A stretch of DNA of 64,000 nucleotides from NCBI GenBank assembly GCA_027574665.1, contig CM050655.1, forward strand, positions 8,117,170-8,181,169. The letters are read 5' to 3'. Under the pieces are notes generated by a model. That model did not search any database. It had not been told where the DNA came from and worked only from the letters and a program-made list of their open reading frames with translations. Made by a program: the position numbers and the translations under genes. Within the stretch, counting starts at the first letter, position 1; each line of letters starts with the position of its first letter. Origin of the DNA: Rhynochetos jubatus (lineage: Eukaryota; Chordata; Aves; Eurypygiformes; Rhynochetidae). Of the stretch, positions 27,130 through 40,600 are shown in pieces.

Positions 27130-28070
27130 AAAATGGGATACAACATTACATTGGTTTATCAAAGATACCCAATGCCAGACTAATTTCATAGTTTATTTAA
27201 TAAGGTAACCAATTTTCTAGACAAAAGAGATGAGACATGATCAGTTCATGAGATGGCAGGCATACCATACAGATGGGACTGAATGACCTTGAAAAATATT
27301 CACTCTCGTATTCAGTGACCAATCGTGAGGTGACCTTGCAGGGACATAATTTTTTAAAAACCTACCATGCACTGTGAGTACCTCAGCTGGAAAATACAGT
27401 AATAAAGGAGAACCTGAACAGCAGACCTAGGACGAGAGCGCCACGTAATCCAGTTATAAAATGTGCAACTGATTCTAGGACCTCTCACGTCGGTTGTTCC
27501 CAGCAGAGAACAAGAAAGCACTACCGAGGCTGTACAAGCCCTTGTTTTTATCTCAGCAACAATATTATGTGCAGTTTGGTCACCTGTGTTCAAACAGAAC
27601 TGATCTGAAGTGGAACAGCTATAGAAAAATGCCAACAGGATGACTAGAGGTTGGGATGAATGCAAGAATGCCTGCATCAGAAGCGTACCTCAGAAGCAAA
27701 GATTAGAGAAGGCTGGCTTTTCTACTTTAGCTAAATGAAGGCTGACAATGAGATTGCTGTCTCTTTATGCCCTAGAAAAATAAACACGGGATGGAATAAG
27801 AACTAAAGGTCAATACTGGCACAAGTCGGCACAGGGGCAAATGCACAAAAGCTTGTCATGAATACACTTAGCTTGAAAATTAGAAGTTGATAACCATTAC
27901 AGAAACCAGGCACCAGGGCAGCTTTCTAACTGGAAAAGGCAAAAAAATGTAACTTTTTAGGCTGGCGTTTGACAAGTTTCTGAAGAGGATTATATATGTT
28001 TTCCCATGAGAAAGCGGCACTAGAGCTGACAATTGAAGAGGTCCCTTCCAGTTCTCTGCTCTTATTTCCT
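27130..28070 (+). mobile_element. Old CR1/L3-like LINE remnant, plus orientation
   Basis: Several ordered blocks match the 3' part of the older CR1/L3-like lineages of reptiles and birds: GGTTTATCAAAGATACCCAATGC and AATAAGGTAACCAATTTTCTAGAC (given in overlapping short form), GTGCAGTTTGGTCACCTGTG, CAACAGGATGACTAGAGG, TAAATGAAGGCTGACAATGA, GGTCAATACTGGCACAAG, AAAATTAGAAGTTGATAACC, and the terminal GAGGTCCCTTCCAGTTCTCT. The order and spacing agree over about 900 bp, but similarity is low and patchy. This fits an ancient insertion. Subfamily is uncertain. It is intronic and antisense to the gene. Confidence 0.65.
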
Positions 28071-30298
28071 TCAAAGTAGTCCTGATGTCTTTGCCATGGT
28101 GATATTTACAAAACAAACCTACAGAAAATCAACTCAGTGGTTTTTAAGCATTACAAATATTTGAAACCTTCAGGCTTTGTAAAACATGCACTCATTAGCT
28201 CGGGAATGAGTCTCCCTAGTGTGAACTGATATGCTTATGGAAATGTTCTGGTTTCATACATCTTTAAAATGCAGTTCTCAAGAAATCATTGAGAAAATCA
28301 GTTTAAACAATGACTGATTAACCAATCTAAATATGCAACACCTAATGACAATTACATATCAAAGTCAAGTCCCAGACTTCAGGTCTTTTTCCATCAAAAA
28401 AAAAAAAAACTTGATTAGCTTTCAGATAGTATATTCTTCCCATCCAGCCCCTTAAATTTAAACATAGAAGGGATTTTGTTCATAGACTTTCAAAAAAAAA
28501 AAAAACCCCAACCCACAATTGGATAAAGACCAGACATAGTCCGAAAGCTTAATGTTTCAGCAAGTAAGGAGTACACGGAAAGAAGGCATTAATGGAAACT
28601 GGTTTGGAACTCTAAGTGCAGAGGATGATATCTAGTGACTGCTATAATACTGAATCTGCACTGCCATTAAACTTAATCTTCGATATTTTTATTGCAACTT
28701 GACCCACTATGACATCTCTAAAGAAAATTACATTGTACGCTACTATTTCAAGAAATCAAACTTAGCTAGTCATCTGGGCCGTAAAATAGCAGATTACTCC
28801 ATCAGGCTGGCTAAAGCAACTAGGAATAAAACTAGATTTACCAACCACATTATTTTTATTAGGAAATGTTTCAAAGCAGACATAATCCCAAAAGACCTTA
28901 GCCTCATTCCATCCAAAAATACACAACAGAGTGCGGCAAATACATGAACTGCAGTATAAGGTACAATTTGTAAATGCTAGGGAAAAAAAAATACACGATG
29001 TGCTGTCATATATTCTCTTATCAAAGCAAAGTAAATTAACTGAATGTAGAAATAGAAAAGAATAAAGCTTCTACACACAATTCATGTATTAACAATTTAA
29101 ACCTCTGTTATAAGATCTGACATGTGTTAATAGGTATGGCTCCACCAAATCCCTGCACATCGAGATTTAGTCTGTACTCCTTTTGCCTTCTTGGAAATTG
29201 CAGGCTAATATAGGTGTACTAAACCACAGCTAGAGAGAAAAACCTCCAGAATGGGCAAAAAGGAAAAAACGGCATCTTTAACAACAGTGTTCCTGAAGAG
29301 CTCTGGTATGTTAGCACTACATGCATTTTGTTTTGGATCGTAGCCACAGAACAGCTAAAGCACTGCCTCTCCTGTAATCATTCTAAATGTGGGGAACTGC
29401 TCATAATAGTAACGGGAAAAAAGCAACGACTTCACTTGGCAATCATAACGCTTCTCAGCGATTCCTTGTACCATCATGTTTTCTAACAGGTATTCATGCA
29501 TACATAATATATAGGTCTTTGTAGACCTGGAGTGAAGGAGAAGCGAGGGATTCGATAGCTGGAAAGGCAAGTTTTAAATTTTAAATACTGCCAAAGTAGG
29601 TTAGATGTATGGTGTGTGTTTTATCATCTAACCAAGTATTCATGTCTTTCAGTTTTAACTTTTTTTTTTTTTTTTTTTGCTATGCAGTATGATCACCTCA
29701 GGCAGTTTGATTTAAAGGCTTTAGCCAACATAAAAATATATTTAAATTAGTCAGGCGTTTGTTACTTTTTTTTTAAAGACGAAAATACTGCCCGTATTTT
29801 GCAAAGGTGGTTCTATTATGCTAGCTGCATCAAATGCAGAATATTAATCAGACTGTGAAGCTCCACTAATTACATGCCATATTTAAGTAACTTAGATTTT
29901 GTTAAGTGGCATGGCCACAGAAACTGTATGCATAATCTAACTCAGTTTTGAGTCATTTCCCTTTTCTTGTCTGATTTTATTCTACACAGGAAATGACAGG
30001 GTCATTTGGAAATAACTGCAGTGAAAGATCAAAAAGGAAACCTGATTGAGAACACTGTATAATTGCCTGCAGTAGAGAAAAAATAAAATCCAATGAGTTT
30101 ACAATCCTTGCTGTAAGATTTCTCTGGAAAACACATACTGCGGTTTCTCTAAAAGGGTATCCATTACGGCGCTAAGTACTGCTCGTCTTGGTTGTCGCTG
30201 CATCTCTTAAAGAAGCAGGTCTTCTCATTAGCCTATTGGACTTGCATTCCGTGGGTAATACTTCGGGCACACGTGGAGCACATTTTTACTCTGAGCTA

Positions 30299-30355
30299 AA
30301 GCAAGCCATTTCAGTCCAAGCAAATCATTTCAGCTGAAGCAAGTCATTTCACTGA
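30299..30355. repeat. 19-bp tandem repeat, three copies
   Basis: Three adjacent 19-bp units begin AAGCAAGCCATTTCAG, AAGCAAATCATTTCAG and AAGCAAGTCATTTCAC. They differ at a few bases and end abruptly on both sides. Confidence 0.85.
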
Positions 30356-32560
30356 CTTGTCTCGAAGTCTGCATTTGCAAAAGGAGATAATGCCGTAATT
30401 ATGGTCTTAGAACACCGCGGTTCTCATTTGGGCACATCTAGCCATTACAATTTACAGTCTCCCATTCCAAAAGAACAGACTTTTATCGCTGGAGCTAAAA
30501 GAAAACTTTTTAGACATAAGGATCACATCCAGCTGTGGGCCGCAGTGTGTCTACATGGGCTTTTTTTTTTTTTTTGGTAAGACATCGATCTACATAGCAA
30601 GACAGCAGCCAGCCTTTCAGCACTGATTTATCGCCTACTTTCTGCACGCAGATTTCCCAGTCGATCTCCCGCCTCCTTCTGTTCCCTGAGCAGATGCCCT
30701 GCAGAGCGCGCGACCCCAGGCGCGCTCCTGCCACAGCCACACGCACCAAAGCACATCTGCCCCGCTGACCTGTCAGGGTGGGAGCTGTTCGTCTAAGGGA
30801 CTGCAGACGTAGAAGGCAATGCTCTCCTTCATGGGTAAGCATTTCTGAATATAACTAAAGTGTAGCAAAAGGCCTGTGCTGGGTTCACCTCTCATCCCAT
30901 TTGAACACGTAAAGCAAGTGTAAATAATGCCATAAATTTGTATGTGTAGCTTCAGCGCCTTCAACTGTTACTTATTGAAGAACAATGTATCACCCTATCA
31001 AAATAAACTCCACAGCAATATAAGTATTGATTGTCTTGGGCATTGCAGCGTGGTTGGACAAATTAAAGACTCCGCCATGGAACTCGGAATACAAACCAGA
31101 TGGATTAAACTGAACTGGTCCATAGAAACGGCCGTAAAAGGGTTATGGCTACAAACTGTCGTGAAGGTTTTTGTGGCAGTTACAATTGTACATGGCACCT
31201 GTTCCTTCGATGGATCATCACCAAAGTAATTCACAGAAGCACATTTCTGCCATTCCCTAGTAGATGTGGTACCTTCAGCAGAAGCGGTACTCCTCAGCAC
31301 ACAGGCTGTGCAGAGCAACCCCTCTTCTGTGGCTGGGACAGCGTACACTGATCTCAGCCACCCAGAAATGGGTCTTAAGAAAGCACAAAGACATTTCTTT
31401 TAAGTTAGTCTACAACTGATAAAATACATTACCCAAATTTACACAAGAAATTACTTAATCAAAGGCTCATTAAAAATAATTTTACCAATTAGAGAGTGCT
31501 AACCAGACATTAATCTGATTAGCTAATATAAAAAAACAACCCTGGCACAGTAACGCTGAAATCCTGCTCTACTTACGTAATGACAGTTTTGTCACTGATT
31601 TCACCACAGTTGGAATTTTAACCCTCCTTACAAATGCTGAGAACAATTTCCAAATATTTGCATCCATGTCAAGAAAAGTCCACTTTATAATATGGCTGTT
31701 TAAAAGCAACATGAGAAGAAACCACACCCCATCATTCCGAGTCAAGCCACCAGCTTAAAGCGTAAAGAAAATTTTCCAGTGCATTAACTTTAATGTCACT
31801 GTGTACTGATAAGCTAAAATATAAGTGCCATCAAAAAATTCCACTCCCGTGCCAATCTGAGCAACCAGTTGTCTCCTAATATAAATTATAAATCTAAATC
31901 CTCTTCAAGGTATTGTAACATACAGCCTCAAAATGCAGCGTCAGGCTAAAGGAGGGTTTATTTGATGAATTGAATCTGTTCATTTGATTAAAGGCCACAT
32001 CCTGCATCAACGCATTTTCCTATGTATTTTTTCACATGTGAGTTAGAATACATGACAAAGTTTACAGTCAAGCCAATTCACTATTATTTACTGAATGCTT
32101 TCAGAATGCTGAATTTCCAGCTAGCTTTTTTCTTTACAGTCAGTATAATTAACTGCTGGTGGCTACAGTAGAAACAAAACTCTGTACACATGAATACATC
32201 AATATTAGGACTGTGGTCAGACTAGGCTCGGTACACGACCTTTTCTGATCTTGATTGCCGATTTTAAATTAGAGTTAGATTCATGCACGGCTAATTCAAA
32301 TTACACGCATCAACTTATAAATACATCCACAGAAGTATTCCTGATTTAACACAACTAACAACCAAGCAATGCATTTACACTTTTTTGAAATCCAAAATTA
32401 TGAGGATCAAAACATCTAACTTGTATTCTCTAATCAGCCATTTTACGTTCGTAATGCAGTAATGTTGACATGAAGTTGCTTTGAGCAATATAAAACATAT
32501 GCCATGGTGCATTCATTAAATAACTCTGCATAATGAGTTCCATCTATAGAAATGACTTAC

Positions 32561-32633
32561 CTCATTACTTATCACAAGTTGTTCTCTAGGACTGTGGAAG
32601 AGGTATTCATATAGTTTATAGTGTTTAAACAAA
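32561..32633 (-). CDS. CABCOCO1: CABCOCO1-like, exon 5 (residues 149-173)
   Basis: The 73-nt exon has a strong pyrimidine-rich acceptor (ttttctcttgttttccag|) and the consensus donor AATGAG|gtaagt. Its first base completes the serine split with exon 4, and it then reads LFKHYKLYEYLFHSPREQ and LVISNE, ending in phase 0. The HYKLYEYLF helix directly continues the AKAIIDYLNI segment of exon 4. The frame join, both splice sites and the aromatic motif agree, so the exon is well supported despite its length. Confidence 0.83.
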
Positions 32634-33654
32634 CTGGAAAACAAGAGAAAATAGTACTATTACAGCTGTAAATCTTTAGAAAAATAACAATATTAAAAAT
32701 TCTTTTTAAAAAATGTGTTACATTCCAGCATACTAATACTCCAAATTTTAAATATAAATGGTTGTTTAACTTCAGGTGCAATATGCAGGATATTTAATTG
32801 ACATGATTTACTATCAGATGGCCGTAGAAAACACAGTGTGATACTTAAAAATACATCCACTTTGTCCTTATGAAATTGAACTCTGAGAAGACAAAGTTCT
32901 ACTCTGAAGAAAGTAATTCCTGAAACACTTATCACCATGATGCTTATGCCTTTAATATCAACAATAATGGACCAGAAGGAAACAAAGCCCAATCAGATTT
33001 AAGATTCTGGGACAGGCTACCAGTCTGGGCAGCAAGTTTGATCTTGGAACACCAAAACAATAAAGAATGGAAGCATTTATTCTCTCAAGGTCATCTTTCA
33101 AAAGCAGTGTATTATTTCCTTAAAGAAAAACTAAAAAACTAGACTGACACACTGGAGGTTTGTGTATTACAACAAAAGTAACTTAAAGTTGACTTTCTCA
33201 ACGTCTTAAAATATTTATCTTCCTTAAAACATATATGGCTTTCCTTTTCACATGTTTTGAATAATTTTCCTTCTTCCCCTTCCTAATGACCAATGATATG
33301 GCATTTGTTTAATCAAAGGTTTGGTTTGTCACAGCCCATCTGTTACAATTACTTGTTCTCTTAAAATCATGATACAGAACTTCTGGCTTCTGTCACGTCA
33401 CTTTGACTTATGATTTAAAACACAGCCCTGTGATTTCATAGCAAGTCCAGATTGAAGAATGATTCCAGGAGTTTATCACGCGCCTGCCTGACGTATCCAG
33501 GAAAGATACAGCAATATTTGCAGGGAATGTCTGTAACTGGTTCCTGTGCTTTCCGGCTAAGTACAGGACACGGGTACTTTTTTTAAGAGTCACCAACTGG
33601 GATGGCAATGGCTCTTTTTTGGCACTTCCAAGGCCACATCTGGAACGCTGAGGC

Positions 33655-33713
33655 CTGCTGTGAGAAGGGCTTTGGACTAGATGGTCTCCAGAAGTCCCAT
33701 TTTTCTACGGGCC
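33655..33713 (+). mobile_element. Short CR1 3'-end fragment, plus orientation
   Basis: TTTGGACTAGATGGTCTCCA followed by GAAGTCCCATTTTTCT matches the segment that precedes the CR1 terminus (TTGGACTAGATGATCTCCAG then GTCCCTTCC). The octamer tail is not evident and the 5' side is unclear, so only this core is called. Confidence 0.6.
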
Positions 33714-35583
33714 TGTGAAAGCACCTAGTACACCCAATTTCCAAAATCATCTAGCTAATAATAAAGACACTGTCACAAGCTGCAGGATATCGTGCTAATG
33801 CTACGGAAGCGTGTTTACAATACCCGTGCCTGGCCACACAACCCAGCACAGGCTGCTCTTTGAGACGCGGTCTTGGGACGATTTGCTATAATTTGAGCAG
33901 TGCTAAAGTGCCAGCTAATGTACAGCAGCGGTTCTTCCAGCCCATGCTCTTCCCCTCTCTCACAGAACATCTTCCAGCAGTCACATGCATCTGCGAAGGT
34001 TTCCAACACATTTTAACCCGCATGGATGCAGACGTTTTTGCACATATGTACAGATGCGTTTCCTAATTTGGTGAGAAGTATTATGGCAGCCTCATTGAAC
34101 ATTTGGCTCTTTAAGTGCCATATAAAAGTTTTATTCTACAGTTACATTTAATTCAGTCATACAATTACCATTACTTAAAAAACAAATTTGTTTACCAACT
34201 TGCTTAAGAAATTTGGCTACCATAAACTACAAGTTCCCTTCCCCCAAACCTAAAGCACAAAGGCAATTAATTAAGTTGCTACAATATCTGCCATTTTATT
34301 TGCAGTATGCTTTTATTGCAGCACTTCACCAAAGAATTCCTGCCATGTTTCAGTGGAGACACAGGAAGTATGTTTAAGCAGACTTCAGGACTTAACCTGG
34401 AAATGACTCACACCAATTTATGAAAATACACGTATTCCCTCATATGCACACCTATTCTCTGGTAAAATTCTAACAGGGATTATTTGAAAAAGACAAAAAA
34501 TATTTTATGAACATCACAGACACGAGAAATAAGATATATATCTTTCAAACTGCACAGATGGAACTTAACATTTCAAATTTTTCCCTTTTATTTATTCCAG
34601 TGACTTGGAAAGAAGCCAGATTTACAGCACCTGAAAATCAGCTCTTCCCCTTCCCCTCTAAATGTGTTATGATATTTTATGGATTATGTTGCAGGTACAG
34701 ATAATTTATAATATTCCCCCAAATATAAGTAATTACTTTTGGCATTTCTGAATTTTATTTATTTATTTTCAAGCAGAACTCTGTTCAACCTGGCACCCTT
34801 AATCCTTAATCCTATATCAAGGAAAGAATTCATCCACATAATGCTCTTGAAATCAAACAGTGTAAATTGCCCATCAGTATTTATTTTGAAGCAACAGTGT
34901 AGTTTTCTTTCTTCTACCAGGCATTATATAAAATTTTTTTGTTTGTATCTCTTATGAACAACTAAAAGGTTCTGTACCTACATTTTTAGCAATTAATAAT
35001 TACCCGTGCAAGTAAAGCTGTTAAGAATAGACCCTCTTATGATGTCATATGGGACTCTGAAGGTGATTAACAATGACATATTTCCCTAGCTCCACTGCTT
35101 CCTGAAAGAAAATGTCAAGAGCTATGTTGATGTGTGTTTGCCCAAGGAGACAAGATAAAAAGATGATAACTGTCACCTTCCACCAAACCTGAAGGTGTCA
35201 TTATAGTTGCTGCACAGTTTGTGCCAATGTGGTTAAGCATTTGTCCCCATTTCCATTATAAATCCCATGGGTTTATAGCTCATCTGTAAAAATGTGATCT
35301 GAACTAAAACATGTCATACTATCTTGAGTAGGAAAAAAAAAGTATAGGCCTATCATTTAAAATTAAACAAAAAAAAAAAAAAAAAGGAAGAACAAGAAAA
35401 AATGTTGAAGTAATACATTAATTTGAATTGTAATAAAATTCAGTCCACCTATTTCTGACTCCATAAAGATCAAAATACACTAGCATAAGAGGTGTGCTGA
35501 TTCAGTTCTTATTTAGAAAAAACACCCCAACATTCAAATGACCAAAATAATGGATTATATGAACTGGATCTATACAACACATT

Positions 35584-35870
35584 AGAATCATAGAATCCTA
35601 GAATGGTTTGGGTTGGAAGGGACCTTAGAGATCAACCACTCCCATCCCCCTGCCGTGGGCAGGGACACCCTCCACTAGACCAGGTTGCTCCAAGCCTCAT
35701 CCAGCCTGGCCTTGGACACTCCCAGGGATGGGGCACCCACAGCTTCTCTGGGCAATGTGTTGACTGTGCTCTCCGGGAATAACTTCTTCCTGATATCTAA
35801 TCTAAATCTCCTCGCTTTCAATTTAAACCCATTAGAGTGTCTGTGTATATATCCATGACCTTGCAAGAGC
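35584..35870 (-). mobile_element. CR1 LINE 3' end, minus orientation
   Basis: The left end has the CR1 terminal octamers (AGAATCAT, AGAATCCT, AGAATGG), followed by the GGTTTGGGTTGGAAGGGACC block and the usual CR1 3' region (CTGCCGTGGGCAGGGACACC, CACTAGACCAGGTTGCTCCA, TTCTTCCTGATATCTAATCT). The octamers mark the 3' end, so the element points left, in the same sense as the host gene. It is a typical 5'-truncated copy. Similarity fades after about 35835, so the right edge is approximate. The short open frame through it is a shadow of the repeat. Confidence 0.93.
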
Positions 35871-37521
35871 ACTGACTTGTAATAAATTCAGCAGTTTGAA
35901 CACACAACCACATATTTGGTGGCCAAAATATCGTCCTGTTGCAGAAGTCCCGTGGGTTGATTGTATCCCTGCCCAGTGAATACTTTGGTGGCAGGAGCAC
36001 CTAATCTCTTGGATGAAATTCTGGCGACTGTGAAGGAATTACTGCATGGACAAGATATCTTTCAATGGATAATTTACACAAGAGCTGTAGACATGCTGTT
36101 TGGAAAGAACATTTGTTCCAAATGAATATACAAAAGGCACAGACAGGAAGGGAGAAGTAAAAGGAGTTGAGTGAAACATCTTAAATGCCAAGTTTCCTTT
36201 TAGTTTAGGGTAGTACTTGGCAGGACATTGGTTTGCCTTGACTACAGAAATTGGAGATTTAAGGAGATGTTCTCATTTCATATGCAAGAACCTTAAGTTT
36301 TTTATATTTTCTGTGAAAAAGAAACAAAAGGAAAAAAAAAAAAAAAAAAGGAGAGAGCAGGAGGAAGAGACAAGCTTTACAGCCCAACTGTAAGAGAAAT
36401 CACCTGTGCTGGGTTTAAATCCCCCATCTGAATCAGAGAACGCTAAGCCGGAAGGCTATCAGCCATCCTAGTATTTTTATCTGTCTTCAAGAGGAAATAC
36501 TTTTCTGCGTCCAAGAAAACACTCTAAAACATCCCTCTTTGATGTCTTAAACTTTTCCTAGCAAAAGAACAGCCAGAAATTCCCCAACAATTCTACGTAT
36601 GGGTCAGTCATGACCTTATCACTTTTTACGCCCATCTGCCCCAAAATCAGGTGAGAAAACGGGCTGAAGGGCTACAGATGCAGCACAGTGTATGGGCATA
36701 TATTACAACGATGCCTATTCCATTTTACACCTCCTTGCCCCTGGCCTTCGTGGGTGATGCCACAGCTTGAGAACCACTCTGTCCATCACGTGCTGGAAAC
36801 AGTGGGGTATGAGCGCAGCCACTATGGCGTTTCAGTGGAGAAGGGTCTGTATACGTTACTGTATAATTAAGAATTTACCTGGAGGGGTGTGATTGGCTGC
36901 TATCAGACCCTTAATTTTTTTTCTCAGATAAATAGCTGAATTACTGCTGTTTGCATCTCTTTCTGTGTCTCTGTTTAAAAGCTGAGACCTGGCACGAAAT
37001 CTTTTCATGTGGATACCGAACTTTTGCTGCTTTTGAAATGCAACGTTTTTGTGACTCCTACACGACCGTAACCTATATTCTGTAAAGTACAAAACTTTAA
37101 ACCACTTAAGACACCCAGTACAGCTGTCAAGGCCAGACAGATACTTATAGACGAGACCTAGGATTCAACTGGAATCTAAAAATAGAATGTTTTAACAGCA
37201 AACCAAGAATATTCTCTAAACACCACTCTCCTCTTTCCCTCTTATTACCCAAAACAAAACCCAGAAGGATGCTTTTCAGCATAATCTTACATTTTGATAA
37301 ACTTCCAGTCTAAATTTATTTGGTGAACTTTGACATTTGAGGCCAGATCTTTCCTCCTACTTTGCATATTCTCTCTTCTTTTTAATGTTTTAAAGTTTGG
37401 TGTGTGCAGTATGTTGGCACAGTATGAACACATTCAATTAAATAATTTTAACTTATTTTACCCGCCAATTTCCCACCATGTTACTCAAATAAGAAATAAC
37501 AGATCTTGTCAAAATAAATAC

Positions 37522-37666
37522 CTGATGTTCAAGTAATCAATGATTGCTTTGGCTTCCTCAATGCTGAAGAAACTCAAGTCACCACTTCTTTCTGAATCAG
37601 TTTCTCCTATTCCAGCCATCGCTTTTCCAAGTTCTTTTAAATTATCTCCTAAGGTCATATGCTTGT
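37522..37666 (-). CDS. CABCOCO1: CABCOCO1-like, exon 4 (EF-hand-like region, residues 101-149)
   Basis: The 145-nt exon has the acceptor attactttgcag| and the donor CATCAG|gtattt. It completes the split aspartate, reads DKHMTLGDNLKELGKAMAGIG and then a loop followed by IEEAKAIIDYLNI, and leaves two bases (AG) that exon 5 finishes as serine. Residues 124-135 (DSERSGDLSFFS) resemble an EF-hand calcium loop: D at position 1, S at 5, G at 6 and L at 8. Position 12 is serine rather than the usual glutamate. The family is described as calcium binding, so this may be the relevant site, but that is inference. Confidence 0.85.
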
Positions 37667-40600
37667 CTGCAAAGTAATCCCATGGAACAAAAACTAAGTA
37701 TAAACGTGACAGGGTGAGGTGGGGTTTTTGGCTCATTTTAATTATAAGACTTCTTGAAATTTAAGAAATTACGTTATGAATTATGTAGAAACTTAAAAAG
37801 CAACAGCAGTAAAAAATTTTTGTCTGTTGCCATTACTCTTATCAATAAAATGTGCATTAAAATTCCATCACAAAAATCACTGATCCAGCTTCATAACATA
37901 ATGATCACAATAAAGGGTGTTTAAGATACTACAGCTTGGCCTTTTACTGATGCAGAGACAACCTCAGGCAGAGTAGCATGTAAATTTGAGATGCATAGTA
38001 TGTTTTTCCTTAAAATAAATTTACTACTGCTTATGTGTTGTGGAAGATTCTTAGTCTGACAATGCCCTTCGCAATTTAAGCCAGTGATACAGGAACAGAT
38101 GTTACAAAGGGTAACCAATTCTTTTTTAAGTGCTTACAGTCATAATTGATTAAATATGAATATGCATAATCCCCTGCATGTATCATCAAACTTGGAGACA
38201 TTTTTGTACACACACACACACCCCGCCCAAAAAATACATAATTACTTTACATTTTTACCCTGGAAATCAAAATCAAATGCCAAGAGAGCTTTGAATTAAA
38301 ATCTAAATGCTTATTGTTAACTGTCTTGAAAAAAATCTGAAATACATCAGTCTTTGCTGAACCTTTAAAAAAAAAAGGAGTCATCTTTCTGATTTGGGTA
38401 CAGTGTGTGCCGTCACTGGAACCATGGTGAAGTTTAAAAAAGTTTAAACCCAATTTACTTGTCCTATTTAAGTTTAAAAAATCTAGAGTAGAAGATGGGG
38501 AAACATCCACCAGTGATGACACAGATTTATTTTTCTTATTGTTTTAATTCTCTACTGATCTGCTCCTTGGTGCTTTGTACAGAAAACAAATTTAAAAACT
38601 CCGAACATTGTGGTCTTTATAGTTTTGCCCTTTAGTGTTAGAGCAATCAAAATCCTGTAAATTTCACCTCGGTTTTCAGTAACAGAGAAAGCACAATATA
38701 AACAACCATAATGAAAGAAACAAGAAGAAAACAAAGAAATACAGAGAATGTGGAGGAAACGGAACAGAATAGAGCCATGGGAAATGAGAAAGAGCAATAG
38801 AACCAGAAACACCACCGTTGTTAGGGAAATGAAGACACATAACATCACATCAAGTCACAACGTCCAGGCCCAGTTCTGTCAGCAGCTAGTTCAAATTTTT
38901 TTTCCTCTGCACAACTGGTTTTTAGTCCCAACTACCTCTCTCTGGAAGGCTCTCTCAGTACTCGTGTGAGGTAAGGAGCACTTTACCCATGATGCATAGA
39001 GGATGAACCAAATCTCGTAATTCATCCTGGCTCACAGTCAACCGAAGCCTCCAGTTTCCAAATCTCAGTTTTCCTCTCTCCCCTACCAGCTTTAGATGAG
39101 TTTCCACTACCCTCCTTCTCTAAATCCATTCTCCCTGCTCCATGCTATTCTTGCTATTATGGTCAAATCAGCTTAATTTTCCAGGCCGCTTGGGTCCCAT
39201 GTAGGGAAGGGGAAGGAAATGGCCATTAATATAGAAGACATTAGCATTTTGCTCTTCGTTGAAATGTTTGGTGTTGGAACTTGCACCAGCTGAGAACAGT
39301 AACTACAAGGAAATTCATCTCAGCCTTGGGCTACAGCATACTTTGTAAGATAGATTATTCAGGGAACTTAGCTGTGAAAAAATATAAGAAGTCTCCTGTA
39401 AGCATTTACAAACTGATTTTCTTTCCCTGAAAGTCATGTATCTTAGCCAAATTTGAATGGATTTTCACAGGACTGCAAAAAGCAAATTCACAACACTTTC
39501 TTGCCAAACCTTATGCCTTTACTTCAAAGCATAGGGGTATTAGAGCTGTTAAAAAACCCAAAAAGGCACAAAACAATACATTTTTTTTCACTGTCTCTGT
39601 CTACGAGCTCATTTAGCTGGTTTAGTTGTAATTTTATACATAAAAATTAATCAGAGGCAGGCACTGCCATGGAAAATTTCAGCTTAAAGAGTTAAAGTTT
39701 GGCAAAGCTTTATGCAACTAAGATCACATTCCTGAGAAAGGTCAGTCGGCTTTAATAATCGGTTGTGCTACCAGCCAGTCTGGTACACATGCCTTACATA
39801 CAGTCTCATAAAACTAATTTCTGACATGTTTCCATTCTTCTCCATTGTTACATGAATACAGTCAGCATATGTTAAGATACTTTCTCATTGGAGACAGGAA
39901 GGACAACTGGAATTCCAATGATCATAAAGCACGTACATATTCTGTCAAAATTCCAAGTCGGAAGGGCTCTTGAATTAAATTACAATGAAAGAGTATAATA
40001 ACTATTATAAGCTTGATTTTAAATATTCATCTTCTCTTTGAATGGAACCGCTGAGTCCTTTCGCTCTTCCTCTGGGATGGACTTTTCTCGACATAATCAC
40101 CTTCAAAGTGAATGTTAAGTAAGCATTGTGCACTCTAAAACACGGGTTTTAGAGGCTGCTGCTAACCATTTTTTCTGGCTGTTTCGTTCCCACTAGACGC
40201 AAGCTACATGCTCTGTTGCAAATTTCCTCATAGCCACAGGAGCTATAGTCCTTTCACTGTCATTTTTCATCTTTGGCATTGATGCCAGTTTACTTCTCTC
40301 ACCAGTCTTTAGTTACCCGATACATTTTGTGCCAGAAGTGCAGCAGTTGCCATATAGAAAGCTGCCTGAGAGTTGACCTCCAAGGATAAAATAAATGTAA
40401 TTCACCTGCTGTAATGCTACAGGATGTACTGAATATCTCAAACAGCAGAGAAATGTGCCCAAGGCTACAGTAAGTCAGTCACTGAGACAGCTGGAATTGG
40501 AATTTAGGAGCTCCTTGGTCTCACTCTACTGTAATTATTATTTATTTTACCATAGCAAAGCTGAGGTCTCTTCAGGACTTGGTCCTTTTGTACCACATAC

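Larger units (their letters stand above)
2895..32560 (-). other. Large intron between exons 5 and 6
   Basis: A 29.7-kb AT-rich intron. It holds the old CR1/L3-like remnant (27.1-28.1 kb), the foldbacks at 13.6 and 15.6 kb, small tandem repeats, simple repeats and many A or T runs. One unproven phase-0 exon candidate is at 18880-18812. Its longest open frame, 157 codons at 7192-7665 on the plus strand, resembles no protein I recognise. Confidence 0.65.
32634..37521 (-). other. Intron between exons 4 and 5
   Basis: A 4.9-kb intron with the CR1 fragment near 33.7 kb, the CR1 3' end at 35.6 kb, an A19-type run near 35.37 kb and a purine-only-rich tract around 36.33-36.37 kb. Confidence 0.75.
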
